55,164 nucleotides of DNA from Hyphomicrobiales bacterium (GCA_025351165.1 JANXWK010000038.1:1-55164), one strand, 5' to 3'; counted from the first letter of the stretch, positions 17,758 to 26,883 are shown. The notes: generated by a model from the sequence alone, not told the origin. Program-made: numbers and translations.

Positions 17758-20709
17758 TCACTTTAAAACCTTCAGAAGCATTTCTCTAACCTTTTCCTGC
17801 AAAGCTTTCAAATGCGCTTTCAGCACAGAAAAATCTGGCAAATCCATCATATTGGCCAGCCATTTGCGTGAGGCTTGGCTTGATTTCTCTGCGTTAAATC
17901 GCTCTTCAAAGCTGATACGCAATACCTGCTCTAGTGTGGAATAAAACTGCCACGCTTCAAATAGTTCAAGTCCATATGATCGTTTAATCACGCCAGATTC
18001 AATAGCGTGCTTTAAAATTTCACCTGTATTCTGAGATGCAATTTCTGGATGCCCAGAGGCAAATCCAAGCACCAGATACTGCGCTATGAATTCAATATCC
18101 AGCAAGCCCCCCTTTGCCAGCTTCAGATCAAAAATACCATCATCACCTTTTTCGTGCGCTACAAGTTCGCGCATGTTTTTAATGTTTTTTGCCAAGACCT
18201 CCAGTTCACGGGGGCAAGAGATAATCTGATTGATAACCTGTGTAATATTGTCAAATAGCGATACATCCCCTGCAACGCATCTTGCTCTGGTTAAAGCCAT
18301 ATGCTCCCAAACTTCAGCCTCATGAGCATGATAGAGGGCAAAGCCCCGCAACGACACAGCTACTGGCCCTTTACGGCCAGAGGGGCGTAGCCGCAAATCA
18401 ATCTCGTACAACACACCCCTTGCCATTGGAGCTGATAATGCAGTCACTAAACGCTGTGTTATACGTGCATAATATTCAGGGGCAGATAAAGGCCTAGCAC
18501 CATTTGACATCATGCCGTCAGGCGCATCATAGATGATAATGACATCAAGATCAGATGCAGCAGACATTTCACATCCGCCCAGTTTCCCAAGCCCAAGAAT
18601 TGCCATTCTTGAATCTGCCATAATGCCATACCGCGCCTCAATTTCACAACGCACTTGCACCAGAGCCTGCTCAATAAATGCCTCAGCTATAATGGTGTGA
18701 GCTGATCCTGCACTTAACGGATCAACCACGCGTGATATTACGCGCGCGCCCACTAAAAACCGTTCAGCAAAGCTAAGTTCTCTGGCTTGATTGAGAAAAT
18801 CCTCAAAACTGCTGGCACGTGCAAGCAAATGTTTAATGCGCTGCCTGATATGTGCACTATCCTGATGTTTAACAAACTCAGGGTCAAGCAGACTATCCAA
18901 CACGTGAGGGCGCGTTGTTACAATATCTGCAAGGCGAGGTGCATTACCAAGCAGCTCGGAAAACAAGGAAAGAAGGGCAGGATTCTGATTTAATATGGCA
19001 AAAAGTTCAATAGCGGCAGGCATTTTAGCCAAAGCGGAATCAAAGGCAGCCAAAGCGGCATCTGGATCAGTCGATTTTGCAAAAGCAGCTAATAATTTTG
19101 GCAAAAGCTCTGTAAGGTTCTCACGTGCTCTTGTGGTCGTGACAGCTTTTCTGCGCCCAAAATGCCAACCACGTACAGTTTCTATGAGCGTAGCAGGGTT
19201 GGTAAATCCCATTTTTTTCAGTGTTTGAAGTGTATCAGGATCATTTTGCGTACCGGTAAAAATCAGACTGCCAGTTTGATTTGACAAATTATCGGTTGCT
19301 TCAAACAGATGCGCGTAATGATGTTCTACGTTTTTTAAATGTTTGAGCAGAGTTTTGCGAAACCCCGCAGGCGTATAGCCACAAAACAAGGCAAAATTGT
19401 TAAGATCAGCCTCATTCACAGGCAAACGCTGTGTTTGCTCGTCATTCAACATTTGCAGGCGATGCTCTATGGTTCGCAAAAACATATAGGCTACTGTTAA
19501 ATCATCAACAGCAGCTTGCGAAATCCAGCTATCCTCCTGCAGTTCCTGTAGCATATCCAGTGTTTTGTTTCCGCGCAATTGTGGACGACGACCACCATAT
19601 ATAAGCTGTTGTGTCTGTACAAAAAACTCAATTTCCCGTATTCCGCCGCGTCCAAGTTTTATGTCATGCCCTTCGATCGCAATGGTTTCATGTCCTTTAT
19701 GCACATAAATCTGACGCTTCATGGCATGAATATCGGCAATGGCGGCATAATCAAAATATTTACGCCAGATGAATGGCGCAAGCTCTGCCAAAAAATCATT
19801 TCCCAAAGTAAGCTGCCCCGCTACAGCGCGGGCTTTTATCATGGCTGCGCGTTCCCAGTTCTGCCCTACGGTTTCATAATATGAAAACGCTGCTCTAACT
19901 GAGAGCGCAATAGGAGTGGAAGCAGGGTCAGGCCGCAATCGCAGATCAACCCGAAATACATGCCCATCACCCGTAGGCTGATCAAGCAGTTTAACGATGG
20001 TTTGCATGATTTTAATGGCAACGAGCTGCGGCTCTTGCCCTTGCGTAACAGGCAGTTGAGTGGGGTCAAACAGCGCAATCAAATCAATATCGCTGGAATA
20101 GTTGAGTTCTCCAGCTCCATGCTTGCCCATAGCGATAATGACAAGACCGCTCCCTGCTTTTTCACTCGAACCTTGAGGGAGAAGGTGTCGCGCAGCGAAG
20201 GATGAGGGGTATTCTTTAAGTCGCCCAGCACCCACCTCCACCCTCAAAGCAATCTCTAATGCAACCTGCACAGCGTGATCTGCTGTTTGTGTTAAAGCCT
20301 CCGTAACTTGTTTTAAATTCCAGACCCCGCTGCAATCCATCAAGGCAATATGCAATGCAATCGCATTTCTTGTGCGGCGCAAGCCCCGCATTTTACTCTC
20401 AATTTTGGTTTCGCTCACCACTATGGGTTCAAACTGTTTAAGCAGTTTTTGAAAATAATCGTCAGGATCGAATGTAAGGGAAGCCAAAACCTGGTTCAGA
20501 TTTGATCGCATTAGGCGTCGCAAAAACGCTGAATGAAACAGGCAACCAGCAACAACTTGGATGGCAAGTGGATTTGCACTAAAAACAGCTTCTAGATGCC
20601 GTAAATTTTCAGCATCATCACAATATTCAAACAGATGCTGTTGGCAGTATTTAAGCAGCATTCTGTTGTTTGGCAGTCGTGGCGCATGTAAAAAAACTGG
20701 AGAAATCAC
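17758..20709 (-). CDS. glnE: bifunctional glutamine synthetase adenylyltransferase/deadenylase
   Basis: A 983-residue protein from GTG 20709, chosen because it overlaps the ccmH stop in the coupled form GTGA; the frame is open to 20844. Two nucleotidyltransferase domains are visible: the N-terminal adenylyl-removing one with GKHGAGELNYSSDIDLIALFD and the C-terminal adenylylating one with GLGKLGGCEMSAASDLDVIIIYD. PII/UTase-type helical segments follow each. It attaches AMP to, or removes it from, glutamine synthetase according to nitrogen status. An unusual insert EYPSSFAARHLLPQGSSEK just before the first catalytic motif is encoded by a palindromic-type repeat. The gene is the last of the ccm operon. 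Confidence 0.95.
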   Translation of the reverse strand: MISPVFLHAPRLPNNRMLLKYCQQHLFEYCDDAENLRHLEAVFSANPLAIQVVAGCLFHSAFLRRLMRSNLNQVLASLTFDPDDYFQKLLKQFEPIVVSETKIESKMRGLRRTRNAIALHIALMDCSGVWNLKQVTEALTQTADHAVQVALEIALRVEVGAGRLKEYPSSFAARHLLPQGSSEKAGSGLVIIAMGKHGAGELNYSSDIDLIALFDPTQLPVTQGQEPQLVAIKIMQTIVKLLDQPTGDGHVFRVDLRLRPDPASTPIALSVRAAFSYYETVGQNWERAAMIKARAVAGQLTLGNDFLAELAPFIWRKYFDYAAIADIHAMKRQIYVHKGHETIAIEGHDIKLGRGGIREIEFFVQTQQLIYGGRRPQLRGNKTLDMLQELQEDSWISQAAVDDLTVAYMFLRTIEHRLQMLNDEQTQRLPVNEADLNNFALFCGYTPAGFRKTLLKHLKNVEHHYAHLFEATDNLSNQTGSLIFTGTQNDPDTLQTLKKMGFTNPATLIETVRGWHFGRRKAVTTTRARENLTELLPKLLAAFAKSTDPDAALAAFDSALAKMPAAIELFAILNQNPALLSLFSELLGNAPRLADIVTTRPHVLDSLLDPEFVKHQDSAHIRQRIKHLLARASSFEDFLNQARELSFAERFLVGARVISRVVDPLSAGSAHTIIAEAFIEQALVQVRCEIEARYGIMADSRMAILGLGKLGGCEMSAASDLDVIIIYDAPDGMMSNGARPLSAPEYYARITQRLVTALSAPMARGVLYEIDLRLRPSGRKGPVAVSLRGFALYHAHEAEVWEHMALTRARCVAGDVSLFDNITQVINQIISCPRELEVLAKNIKNMRELVAHEKGDDGIFDLKLAKGGLLDIEFIAQYLVLGFASGHPEIASQNTGEILKHAIESGVIKRSYGLELFEAWQFYSTLEQVLRISFEERFNAEKSSQASRKWLANMMDLPDFSVLKAHLKALQEKVREMLLKVLK
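20167..20214 (-). repeat. palindromic-type repeat element inserted in frame in glnE
   Basis: On the plus strand the segment begins with CCTTGAGGGAGAAGGTG, passes the small inverted repeat TCGC-GCA-GCGA, and ends AAGGATGAGGGG. It looks like the dispersed GAGAAGG...GGATGAGGGG palindromic elements of rhizobial genomes. Here it encodes the insert EYPSSFAARHLLPQG in GlnE between the helical segment and the catalytic GxGKHG motif, keeping the frame. I see no second copy in the window. Confidence 0.65.
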
Positions 20710-21164
20710 TTTTTGTCGCCAGTTGTAGTAAGTGCTAAAAGCTGCCTTTGCTCCTCCTCGCTCAACATATTTTCTGGCCTCGCTTTGCGCTTTCTTAATG
20801 CCAAAGCCATGCCTGCTAGCAGCCCAAAAAATGGCAATGTCCATAGCAAGAATGTATGGCTTGAAAAACTTGGTTTGAGCAGAACAAACTCGCCATAACG
20901 TGCAACCAGATAGGATTTAACCTCTTCATCACTATCGCCTACAAGAATGCGTTCACGCACAAGCACACGCAAGTCCTTGGCTAGATCTGCATTTGAATCA
21001 TCAATGGATTGATTTTGGCATACAAGACAGCGCAGTTCCAATGAAAGGCCTCGTGCCCGCTGCTCTTGAGCTGCATCACTCATGATTTCGCCAGGTTCAA
21101 CGGCAAATATTGGACCGGTAAAAATAAAGCTCCACATAAACGCTGCTATGATTTTTGTCTTCAT
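20706..21164 (-). CDS. ccmH: cytochrome c biogenesis protein CcmH (CycL)
   Basis: A 152-residue membrane-anchored periplasmic thioredoxin-like subunit of the heme lyase. It has a signal peptide, then LRCLVCQNQSIDDSNADLAKDLR with the redox pair C46/C49. A membrane helix follows (HTFLLWTLPFFGLLAGMALAL), and the tail is cytoplasmic. It reduces or holds the CXXCH cysteines of apocytochrome c. ATG 21164 overlaps the ccmF stop by 4 bases, and its own TGA overlaps the glnE GTG by 2 bases. Confidence 0.95.
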   Translation of the reverse strand: MKTKIIAAFMWSFIFTGPIFAVEPGEIMSDAAQEQRARGLSLELRCLVCQNQSIDDSNADLAKDLRVLVRERILVGDSDEEVKSYLVARYGEFVLLKPSFSSHTFLLWTLPFFGLLAGMALALRKRKARPENMLSEEEQRQLLALTTTGDKK

Positions 21165-23125
21165 TGCAAAACTACTCTTTCTGCCCGTTTCGCCACCCCA
21201 ATCCTTAAACGCCTGTCAAGCAAGGACAGTAATCCTCCCAAAGCCATAGCAGCAGGCCCCAGCCATATCAGCAGGACAAATGGCTTCCAGTATATGCGCA
21301 CAGATGTCGCTCCAAAATTATCTGAGTCGCCCAAAGCTACATAAATCTGGCTAAAACCAATAGTGTAACGTGCAGTCTGCGATGTGGGTGAGCGGCTCAT
21401 GATATAAGTGCGCTTTGATGGTTCTAGAACTGCAACCTTAACGCCCCCGGTTGACACGTCAAACTTGGTTATCGCCTCACGATAATTAGCTTCGCTATTG
21501 TTTCTAAAGTCTGTCAGCGTAACGCGATAGCCATGCAATGAAATGCTGTCGTTAATAGTCATACTGGCAACCTTTTCCTCATCGTAAGCCGTCATCGACA
21601 CACCAACAATAAATAGCGCAACGCCAAAATGTGCGATAGTTGTGCCCCATGCTGAAAGTGGTAGGCCAAAGGCACGACGAAAACCAAGCAATATGCCTCC
21701 CCCTCTAAAAGAGCGATTAAACACATCAACCAATGAGCCAACACCCAAAAACAATCCAAGTCCAAGCCCAATTGGCGCTAAAACAGGGCCATTCTGTTGA
21801 GTTGCAAAAACAATGATCATAATGAAAACAGCTGCAAAAATAGCCAAGGCTAGACGTTGGAACAATCCCAGAAATGCACCTCGTTTCCACGCCAGATTTT
21901 GCCCAAATGGCATGGCTAAAGCAAGCGGAATGGTAAGTGGCAGCATTGTTGCAACAAAAAATGGAGGCCCAACAGATATTTTATCGCCCGTAATTGCCTC
22001 TAGCAGTAGAGGATAAAGTGTGCCAACCAGCACCGCTAAACAGGATGCGGATAAAAACAGATTGTTGAACACCAGCGCGCCTTCACGTGAAACAGGCGCA
22101 AATAGTCCCCCGTGTGCCAGACTTGGCGCACGCCAAGCAAACAATGCAAGCGATCCGCCAACAAACAAGACCAATATACCTAAAATAAATACACCTCTCG
22201 CGGGATCACTGGCAAATGTATGGACAGAAGTTAAAATGCCCGAGCGTACAATAAATGTACCCATGAGCGAAAGTGAGAAAGTGAGAATAGCAAGAAGTAC
22301 CGTCCATACTTTTAATGCACCTCTCTTTTCCATAACAATTGCTGAATGCAAAAAGGCTGTTCCTGCCAGCCATGGCATTAAAGAGGCGTTTTCTACAGGG
22401 TCCCAGAACCACCAACCGCCCCAGCCCAGAATATAATAGGCCCAGTATGATCCCATAGCGATGCCAAGGGTCAAAAATATCCATGCAAGCAAGGCCCAAG
22501 GCCGCACAAATTTTGCCCACATATTATCTACGCGACCAAGTAAAAGCGCAGCCCCGGCAAAAGAAAAACAAATGGAGAAACCAACATATCCCAGATACAG
22601 CATGGGCGGGTGAATTGCCAAACCTGGATCTTGCAAGATTGGGTTCAAATCCTTGCCCTCAAATGGGGCATTGACTTGGCGCAAAAATGGATTGGACGTA
22701 AAAAGTATAAAGCCTGTAAAAACGGCCGCAATCAAACCCTGAAATGCAAGTGTTACGCTTCGTAAATCGTGCGGCATATCACGGCCCATAATCGCGACTG
22801 CACCACCAAACAGACTTAATACCATCACCCAAAGAAGCATAGAACCTTCATGATTACCCCAGACCGAAGTAAGCTTGTATATAAAGGGCTGCAAGGAATG
22901 CGAATGTTGATAAACCAGCGCAACAGAAAAGTCAGATTTTGCAAATGCAATGACGAGTGCAGCAAAACAGCCAACGACCAACATGGCCTGCAAAATAGCA
23001 GCATGGGGCGCGATTGAAAAAAGCCGTTGATCTCCCGTTTTAACAGCAAATAAAGGCCCAGCGAATTGTACAATGGATACGGCAAAAGCCAGAATTAAAG
23101 CAAAATGACCAAGCTCAATTATCAT
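21161..23125 (-). CDS. ccmF: heme lyase subunit CcmF (CycK)
   Basis: A 654-residue membrane protein with about 14-15 helices. It carries the heme-handling WWD domain (YILGWGGWWFWDPVENASLMPW) and family segments NPFLRQ and DLNPILQDPGLAIHPPMLYLGYVG. It attaches heme delivered by CcmE to apocytochromes in the periplasm. It overlaps ccmE and ccmH by 4 bases each, so the operon is translationally coupled throughout. Length is normal. Confidence 0.97.
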   Translation of the reverse strand: MIIELGHFALILAFAVSIVQFAGPLFAVKTGDQRLFSIAPHAAILQAMLVVGCFAALVIAFAKSDFSVALVYQHSHSLQPFIYKLTSVWGNHEGSMLLWVMVLSLFGGAVAIMGRDMPHDLRSVTLAFQGLIAAVFTGFILFTSNPFLRQVNAPFEGKDLNPILQDPGLAIHPPMLYLGYVGFSICFSFAGAALLLGRVDNMWAKFVRPWALLAWIFLTLGIAMGSYWAYYILGWGGWWFWDPVENASLMPWLAGTAFLHSAIVMEKRGALKVWTVLLAILTFSLSLMGTFIVRSGILTSVHTFASDPARGVFILGILVLFVGGSLALFAWRAPSLAHGGLFAPVSREGALVFNNLFLSASCLAVLVGTLYPLLLEAITGDKISVGPPFFVATMLPLTIPLALAMPFGQNLAWKRGAFLGLFQRLALAIFAAVFIMIIVFATQQNGPVLAPIGLGLGLFLGVGSLVDVFNRSFRGGGILLGFRRAFGLPLSAWGTTIAHFGVALFIVGVSMTAYDEEKVASMTINDSISLHGYRVTLTDFRNNSEANYREAITKFDVSTGGVKVAVLEPSKRTYIMSRSPTSQTARYTIGFSQIYVALGDSDNFGATSVRIYWKPFVLLIWLGPAAMALGGLLSLLDRRLRIGVAKRAERVVLQ

Positions 23126-23565
23126 AATTTCTTATCACCTTGCCAAACACCCTGTTTTTTCAAAGCATCTGCCACTTCGCGCGGCATGTAGTTTTCATCA
23201 TGCTTGGCAAGGACAGTATCAGCCTTGAAAGACCCGTCTTTTTGCAGGCTGCCTTCACTTACAACACCTTGCCCTTCACGAAACAAATCTGGCAGTATAC
23301 CGTCAAAACTGACCTTCAGTGATTTTGTGCCATCCGTTACATTGAACTGTGTCGCATTATTTACATTTTTTACAACACTGCCAGCCTCTACAAGTCCACC
23401 CAAACGAAAGCGTACACCTGGTTGAATTGAAAGCAATGCAATATCAGCGGGCGATCGAAAAAATGTAATATTCTGTTTCAGGGCAATCAGAACTAGCCCA
23501 ATGGCAGCAGAAAGTACAATTCCACAAAAAGCAATTGTTAGAAAACGTCGTTTTTTACGTGTCAT
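23122..23565 (-). CDS. ccmE: heme chaperone CcmE (CycJ)
   Basis: A 147-residue protein with an N-terminal membrane anchor (FLTIAFCGIVLSAAIGLVLIAL) and a periplasmic OB-fold. H122, the covalent heme ligand, and Y126 are in LAKHDENYMPREV, matching H130/Y134 of the E. coli protein. Other conserved parts are RFRLGGLVEAGSV and VSFDGILPDLFREGQGVV. It carries heme from CcmC to CcmF. Confidence 0.96.
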   Translation of the reverse strand: MTRKKRRFLTIAFCGIVLSAAIGLVLIALKQNITFFRSPADIALLSIQPGVRFRLGGLVEAGSVVKNVNNATQFNVTDGTKSLKVSFDGILPDLFREGQGVVSEGSLQKDGSFKADTVLAKHDENYMPREVADALKKQGVWQGDKKL

Positions 23566-24401
23566 GGTATCTTGGTCTTTTCAATGGCTTGAAGCCTGTC
23601 ATTAATTTTCTGGATCTCGCCCTCCACCATTATTTTCAGTGGCCCTTGGGGCATGTCAGTCACTAGTTCCCCCCAGATGGCGCGCGCCTGTTCAAACTTT
23701 CCATCCTGTACAGCAGCCTTGCCACTATAATAGCGTGCTTTGCTAAATTTAGGATTGACCAACAGCGCGCGTTCAAATGCCGCATAAGCTTCAACGGATA
23801 TAATACCTTCATTAGCCATCATCAGGGCCTCGCCAAAATCGGTTTCTCTTTCAGGAGAAGAGCCGAGCTTTGTAACCAGCTCCTGTAGGACACGTGCCGC
23901 ATCATCAAAGCGGTTTGCCCTCATGTAAAGCGGTGCAATAAGCTCTAACCCACGCGTGTCAGTTGGAGCTTGTACCAGCCTTGCCTCAATCTGGGTGATC
24001 AACTCATCCAGCCTTGCTTTGGCAGGGTCTGGCTTTGCACGGCTCGCCAAGGGTAAATCCGGCATTTGTGATTGACCGATAATGGCATAAATGGGCAATG
24101 AAATAGCAGGCACGCTTATTAATATGGCAAAAGCTGCGGCACGAACTGTGGTTTGGCTATAATTTGGAGTGGCATTAATGGGCTGCGCTTTGAGCAAAGA
24201 GCGTGCAGCGTCAGTTTTGGCTATTTCTGCATCAGCTTGCAAAATGAGGTTTTGTTTCTGTTGAAGCTCAATTTCAGCTATTTGAGAGCGATAGAAATCA
24301 ACATTAGCCGTAATTTTCAAGGGGCGGTGTTGCGCCGTAACAAGTGAGCGCAACATTACAAACACAGCAAGTGCCGTTAAAATCAGAACCGCTATCCACA
24401 T
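23562..24401 (-). CDS. ccmI: cytochrome c biogenesis protein CcmI (CycH)
   Basis: A 279-residue protein with an N-terminal membrane helix (MWIAVLILTALAVFVMLRSLV), then a loop with DFYRSQIAEIELQ. A second helix lies near residue 90, and a periplasmic TPR domain follows (LIAPLYMRANRFDDAARVLQELV, AYAAFERALLVNPKFSKARYYSGKAAVQDGKFEQARAIW). It chaperones apocytochrome c to the CcmF/H heme lyase. It is the first gene of ccmI-ccmE-ccmF-ccmH-glnE. The periplasmic part is shorter than in some rhizobia but complete. Confidence 0.93.
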   Translation of the reverse strand: MWIAVLILTALAVFVMLRSLVTAQHRPLKITANVDFYRSQIAEIELQQKQNLILQADAEIAKTDAARSLLKAQPINATPNYSQTTVRAAAFAILISVPAISLPIYAIIGQSQMPDLPLASRAKPDPAKARLDELITQIEARLVQAPTDTRGLELIAPLYMRANRFDDAARVLQELVTKLGSSPERETDFGEALMMANEGIISVEAYAAFERALLVNPKFSKARYYSGKAAVQDGKFEQARAIWGELVTDMPQGPLKIMVEGEIQKINDRLQAIEKTKIP

Positions 24402-24506
24402 GCTGCAATCTCGTTCACAATGAGTGTAAGTGATAGGGCTAAAACGTAAATAATCAACACTCTACATCAAATGAAAGCTAATTTTTGAACGTGTAAAAAC
24501 TTTAAT

Positions 24507-25070
24507 TTATTTTCTTACTAGCGACATCATGGGCACAAGCTTACCGTTTCTTAGTTTTATACGAACTTGTTTTAAACCAATTCCATTATCAAAATTAAGG
24601 CTTGCTGTAGGTATTGTGTCAACTATGTTTTTTGCAGCATATTTGGCTTTGGAAATCCTTATTCCCCCTTCTGAAGTAATCGAAAGCAAAACTCTCTCAA
24701 GACCTATGGTTTCAAGTTTATCAAATTCAAAAATTGGTGCAGTTTGTCCTGGTATGGTATTTTGTGGAATATACATCATTAGGTTACCACCATTGGTTAC
24801 GGCCAGGACTGTTGTACCTTGAATGTATTGTTTTTGATATTTCGATTTACCAATCTCTTTTTCTAGGCTTTTTAAACTTTCATTCTCTTCGTCGCTTATT
24901 AATCTAAGAGCACTTTTTTTAGTCGCTGATTGAGTAGAATTTACCTTAAAGTGTTTATCAAATGGCTCTGCACTGTTTTCTGTATTTAAATTAAAAGTTG
25001 AATTTTTAAATATTTTGCCAGGTTCAAATATTGGCGTGTGTCCAAAACTGTTTGATTTTAACATTTCCAA
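24507..25070 (-). CDS. orphan B: hydrophilic protein of unknown function
   Basis: A 187-residue protein from TTG 25070. AAGGAG ends 9 bases before this codon but 15 before the in-frame ATG 25064, so the TTG start is favoured. I do not recognise it. Residues 1-60 are Ser/Asn/Thr/Lys-rich and probably disordered (FKNSTFNLNTENSAEPFD). The rest looks like a compact beta-rich domain (TTVLAVTNGGNLMMYIPQNT, GLKQVRIKLRNGKLVPMMSLV). There is no signal peptide or membrane helix. It is monocistronic, between ccmI and divergent nadE. Its promoter region has the same GTAAG 11-bp repeat as orphan A, in the same orientation and at nearly the same distance. Confidence 0.7.
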   Translation of the reverse strand: MEMLKSNSFGHTPIFEPGKIFKNSTFNLNTENSAEPFDKHFKVNSTQSATKKSALRLISDEENESLKSLEKEIGKSKYQKQYIQGTTVLAVTNGGNLMMYIPQNTIPGQTAPIFEFDKLETIGLERVLLSITSEGGIRISKAKYAAKNIVDTIPTASLNFDNGIGLKQVRIKLRNGKLVPMMSLVRK

Positions 25071-25112
25071 TGTCTCATACTCCTTAAATGTAAAATTTCT
25101 GATTGATCCTGT

Positions 25113-25142
25113 TTTAAACGGGCAACCTTACATCAGCCTTAC
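25113..25142 (-). promoter_or_regulatory. 11-bp GTAAG direct repeat with adjacent -10-like hexamer, upstream of orphan B
   Basis: On the minus strand GTAAG lies at 25142-25138 and 25131-25127 (GTAAGGCTGATGTAAG), an exact 11-bp period. After 8 bases comes TTTAAA (25118-25113), a weak -10. The order, orientation, period and 8-base spacer equal those before orphan A. The distance from the second repeat to the start codon is 56 bases here against 50 there. Confidence 0.6.
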
Positions 25143-25218
25143 AAACTTAAATTTATTTTCAGCCATACAATTAAACCAGACCATTGCTCACCTGAAATTC
25201 CACCTGTAATGACATTGT

Positions 25219-26883
25219 ATGATCAACATACTAAAAATAGCGCTTGCGCAGTTCAACCCAGTTCTTGGTGATATTGATGGCAATACTGTCAAAGCCCGCC
25301 AAGCACGTAAACAAGCACAAAACCTGGGCGCTGATCTCATACTGTTCAGCGAGCTTTATATCTGTGCATATCCACCCGAGGATCTGGTGCTAAAACCCAG
25401 TTTTCAGGAAGCCTGCCGTAAAGCCTGCGAAAATCTGGCAAAAGATACTAAAGACGGTGGCCCAGCAATGCTTGTTGGTTTGCCCTGGAAAGAAAATGGC
25501 AAACTGTATAATGCCGTCGCCCTGTTGAATAACGGTGTAATTGAAACCACGCGCTTCAAGGTTGATCTGCCAAATTATAGCGTGTTTGATGAAAAACGCG
25601 TGTTTGATAGTGGCGCTTTTCCAAGTCCCATATCTTTTAAAGGCGTACGTATTGGGGTGCCAATTTGTGAGGATATCTGGGGGCAGGACGTGGTTGAATG
25701 CCTGTCTGAATCTGGCGCAGAGATTCTGCTTGTGCCCAATGGCTCGCCCTACACACAGGACAAAACTGATACGCGCCTCAATGTAGCGGTTGCCAGAGTA
25801 ACAGAAGCAAAAGTTCCCCTTATCTATCTCAACCAGGTGGGTGGACAGGATGAACTGGTGTTCGATGGCGCATCTTTTGGGTTGAACGCTGATTGCAGCC
25901 TTGCTTTCCAGATGCCGGCCTTCCAGGAGGCAATAACACTCGTAACGCTAAACCGTGAAGAGCAGGGCTGGTGTATTGCGCAGGGTAAAAAACATGTAAT
26001 TGAGCAGGATGATAAGGCAGATTATACAGCCTGTGTTTTGGGCCTGCGCGATTATGTGATCAAAAACGGCTTTAAAAGCGTAGTTTTGGGCCTGTCGGGT
26101 GGCATAGATTCAGCCCTTTGTGCAGCAATGGCGGTAGATGCTTTAGGTGCAGATAAAGTGCATTGTGTAATGCTGCCCTATCGTTATACCTCGCGGAACT
26201 CGCTTGATGATGCGCTAAACTGTGCCAAAGCGCTTGGCGTACGCTATGATATTTTGCCAATAGAATCTGCTGTGAGCGGTTTTGAAACGCTGTTGAAACC
26301 GCTTTTTAAAGACACACAAAGTGGCCTTACGGAGGAGAACCTGCAAAGCCGCACACGTGGTACAACTCTTATGTCCATCTCCAATAAATTTGGCGCCATG
26401 GTGCTGACCACAGGCAATAAAAGCGAAATGTCTGTTGGTTATGCTACTCTTTATGGCGATATGAATGGCGGTTTTAATCCACTGAAAGACCTGTACAAAC
26501 TACAGGTTTTTCGCCTGTGTGAACTTCGCAATCGCTGGAAACCAAATGGAGGCTTGGGGCCAGATGGTTTGGTGATACCAACCAATATCATCACCAAACC
26601 CCCCACGGCAGAACTGCGCGAAAATCAGAAAGATCAGGACAGTCTGCCGCCCTATGAAATTCTGGATGCGATTTTAGAACGTCTTGTTGAGCAGGAAATG
26701 CGGGTAGATGAAATTGTGGCAGAAGGCTTTGAACTGGAAACAGTGAAGAAGGTTGAGCGCCTGCTTTATCTTGCAGAGTATAAACGCAGGCAAGCTGCCC
26801 CTGGCGTGAAAGTCACCCTTAAAAGCTTTGGGCGAGATAGACGCTACCCGATTGTGAACAGGTTTAGGGACGCTAGTGATTAA
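25219..26883 (+). CDS. nadE: glutamine-dependent NAD+ synthetase
   Basis: A 554-residue two-domain enzyme. The N-terminal nitrilase-type glutaminase has the triad E45 (LFSELYICAYPPEDL), K114 (RFKVDLPNYSVFDE) and C150 (VPICEDIWG). The C-terminal synthetase has the ATP loop LGLSGGIDSALCAAMAVDALG, RYTSRNSLDDALNCAKALG and LTTGNKSEMSVGYATLYGDMNGGFNPLKDLYK. It makes NAD+ from deamido-NAD+, ATP and glutamine, the last step of NAD synthesis. It is monocistronic and divergent from orphan B. Full length. Confidence 0.97.
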   Translation: MINILKIALAQFNPVLGDIDGNTVKARQARKQAQNLGADLILFSELYICAYPPEDLVLKPSFQEACRKACENLAKDTKDGGPAMLVGLPWKENGKLYNAVALLNNGVIETTRFKVDLPNYSVFDEKRVFDSGAFPSPISFKGVRIGVPICEDIWGQDVVECLSESGAEILLVPNGSPYTQDKTDTRLNVAVARVTEAKVPLIYLNQVGGQDELVFDGASFGLNADCSLAFQMPAFQEAITLVTLNREEQGWCIAQGKKHVIEQDDKADYTACVLGLRDYVIKNGFKSVVLGLSGGIDSALCAAMAVDALGADKVHCVMLPYRYTSRNSLDDALNCAKALGVRYDILPIESAVSGFETLLKPLFKDTQSGLTEENLQSRTRGTTLMSISNKFGAMVLTTGNKSEMSVGYATLYGDMNGGFNPLKDLYKLQVFRLCELRNRWKPNGGLGPDGLVIPTNIITKPPTAELRENQKDQDSLPPYEILDAILERLVEQEMRVDEIVAEGFELETVKKVERLLYLAEYKRRQAAPGVKVTLKSFGRDRRYPIVNRFRDASD

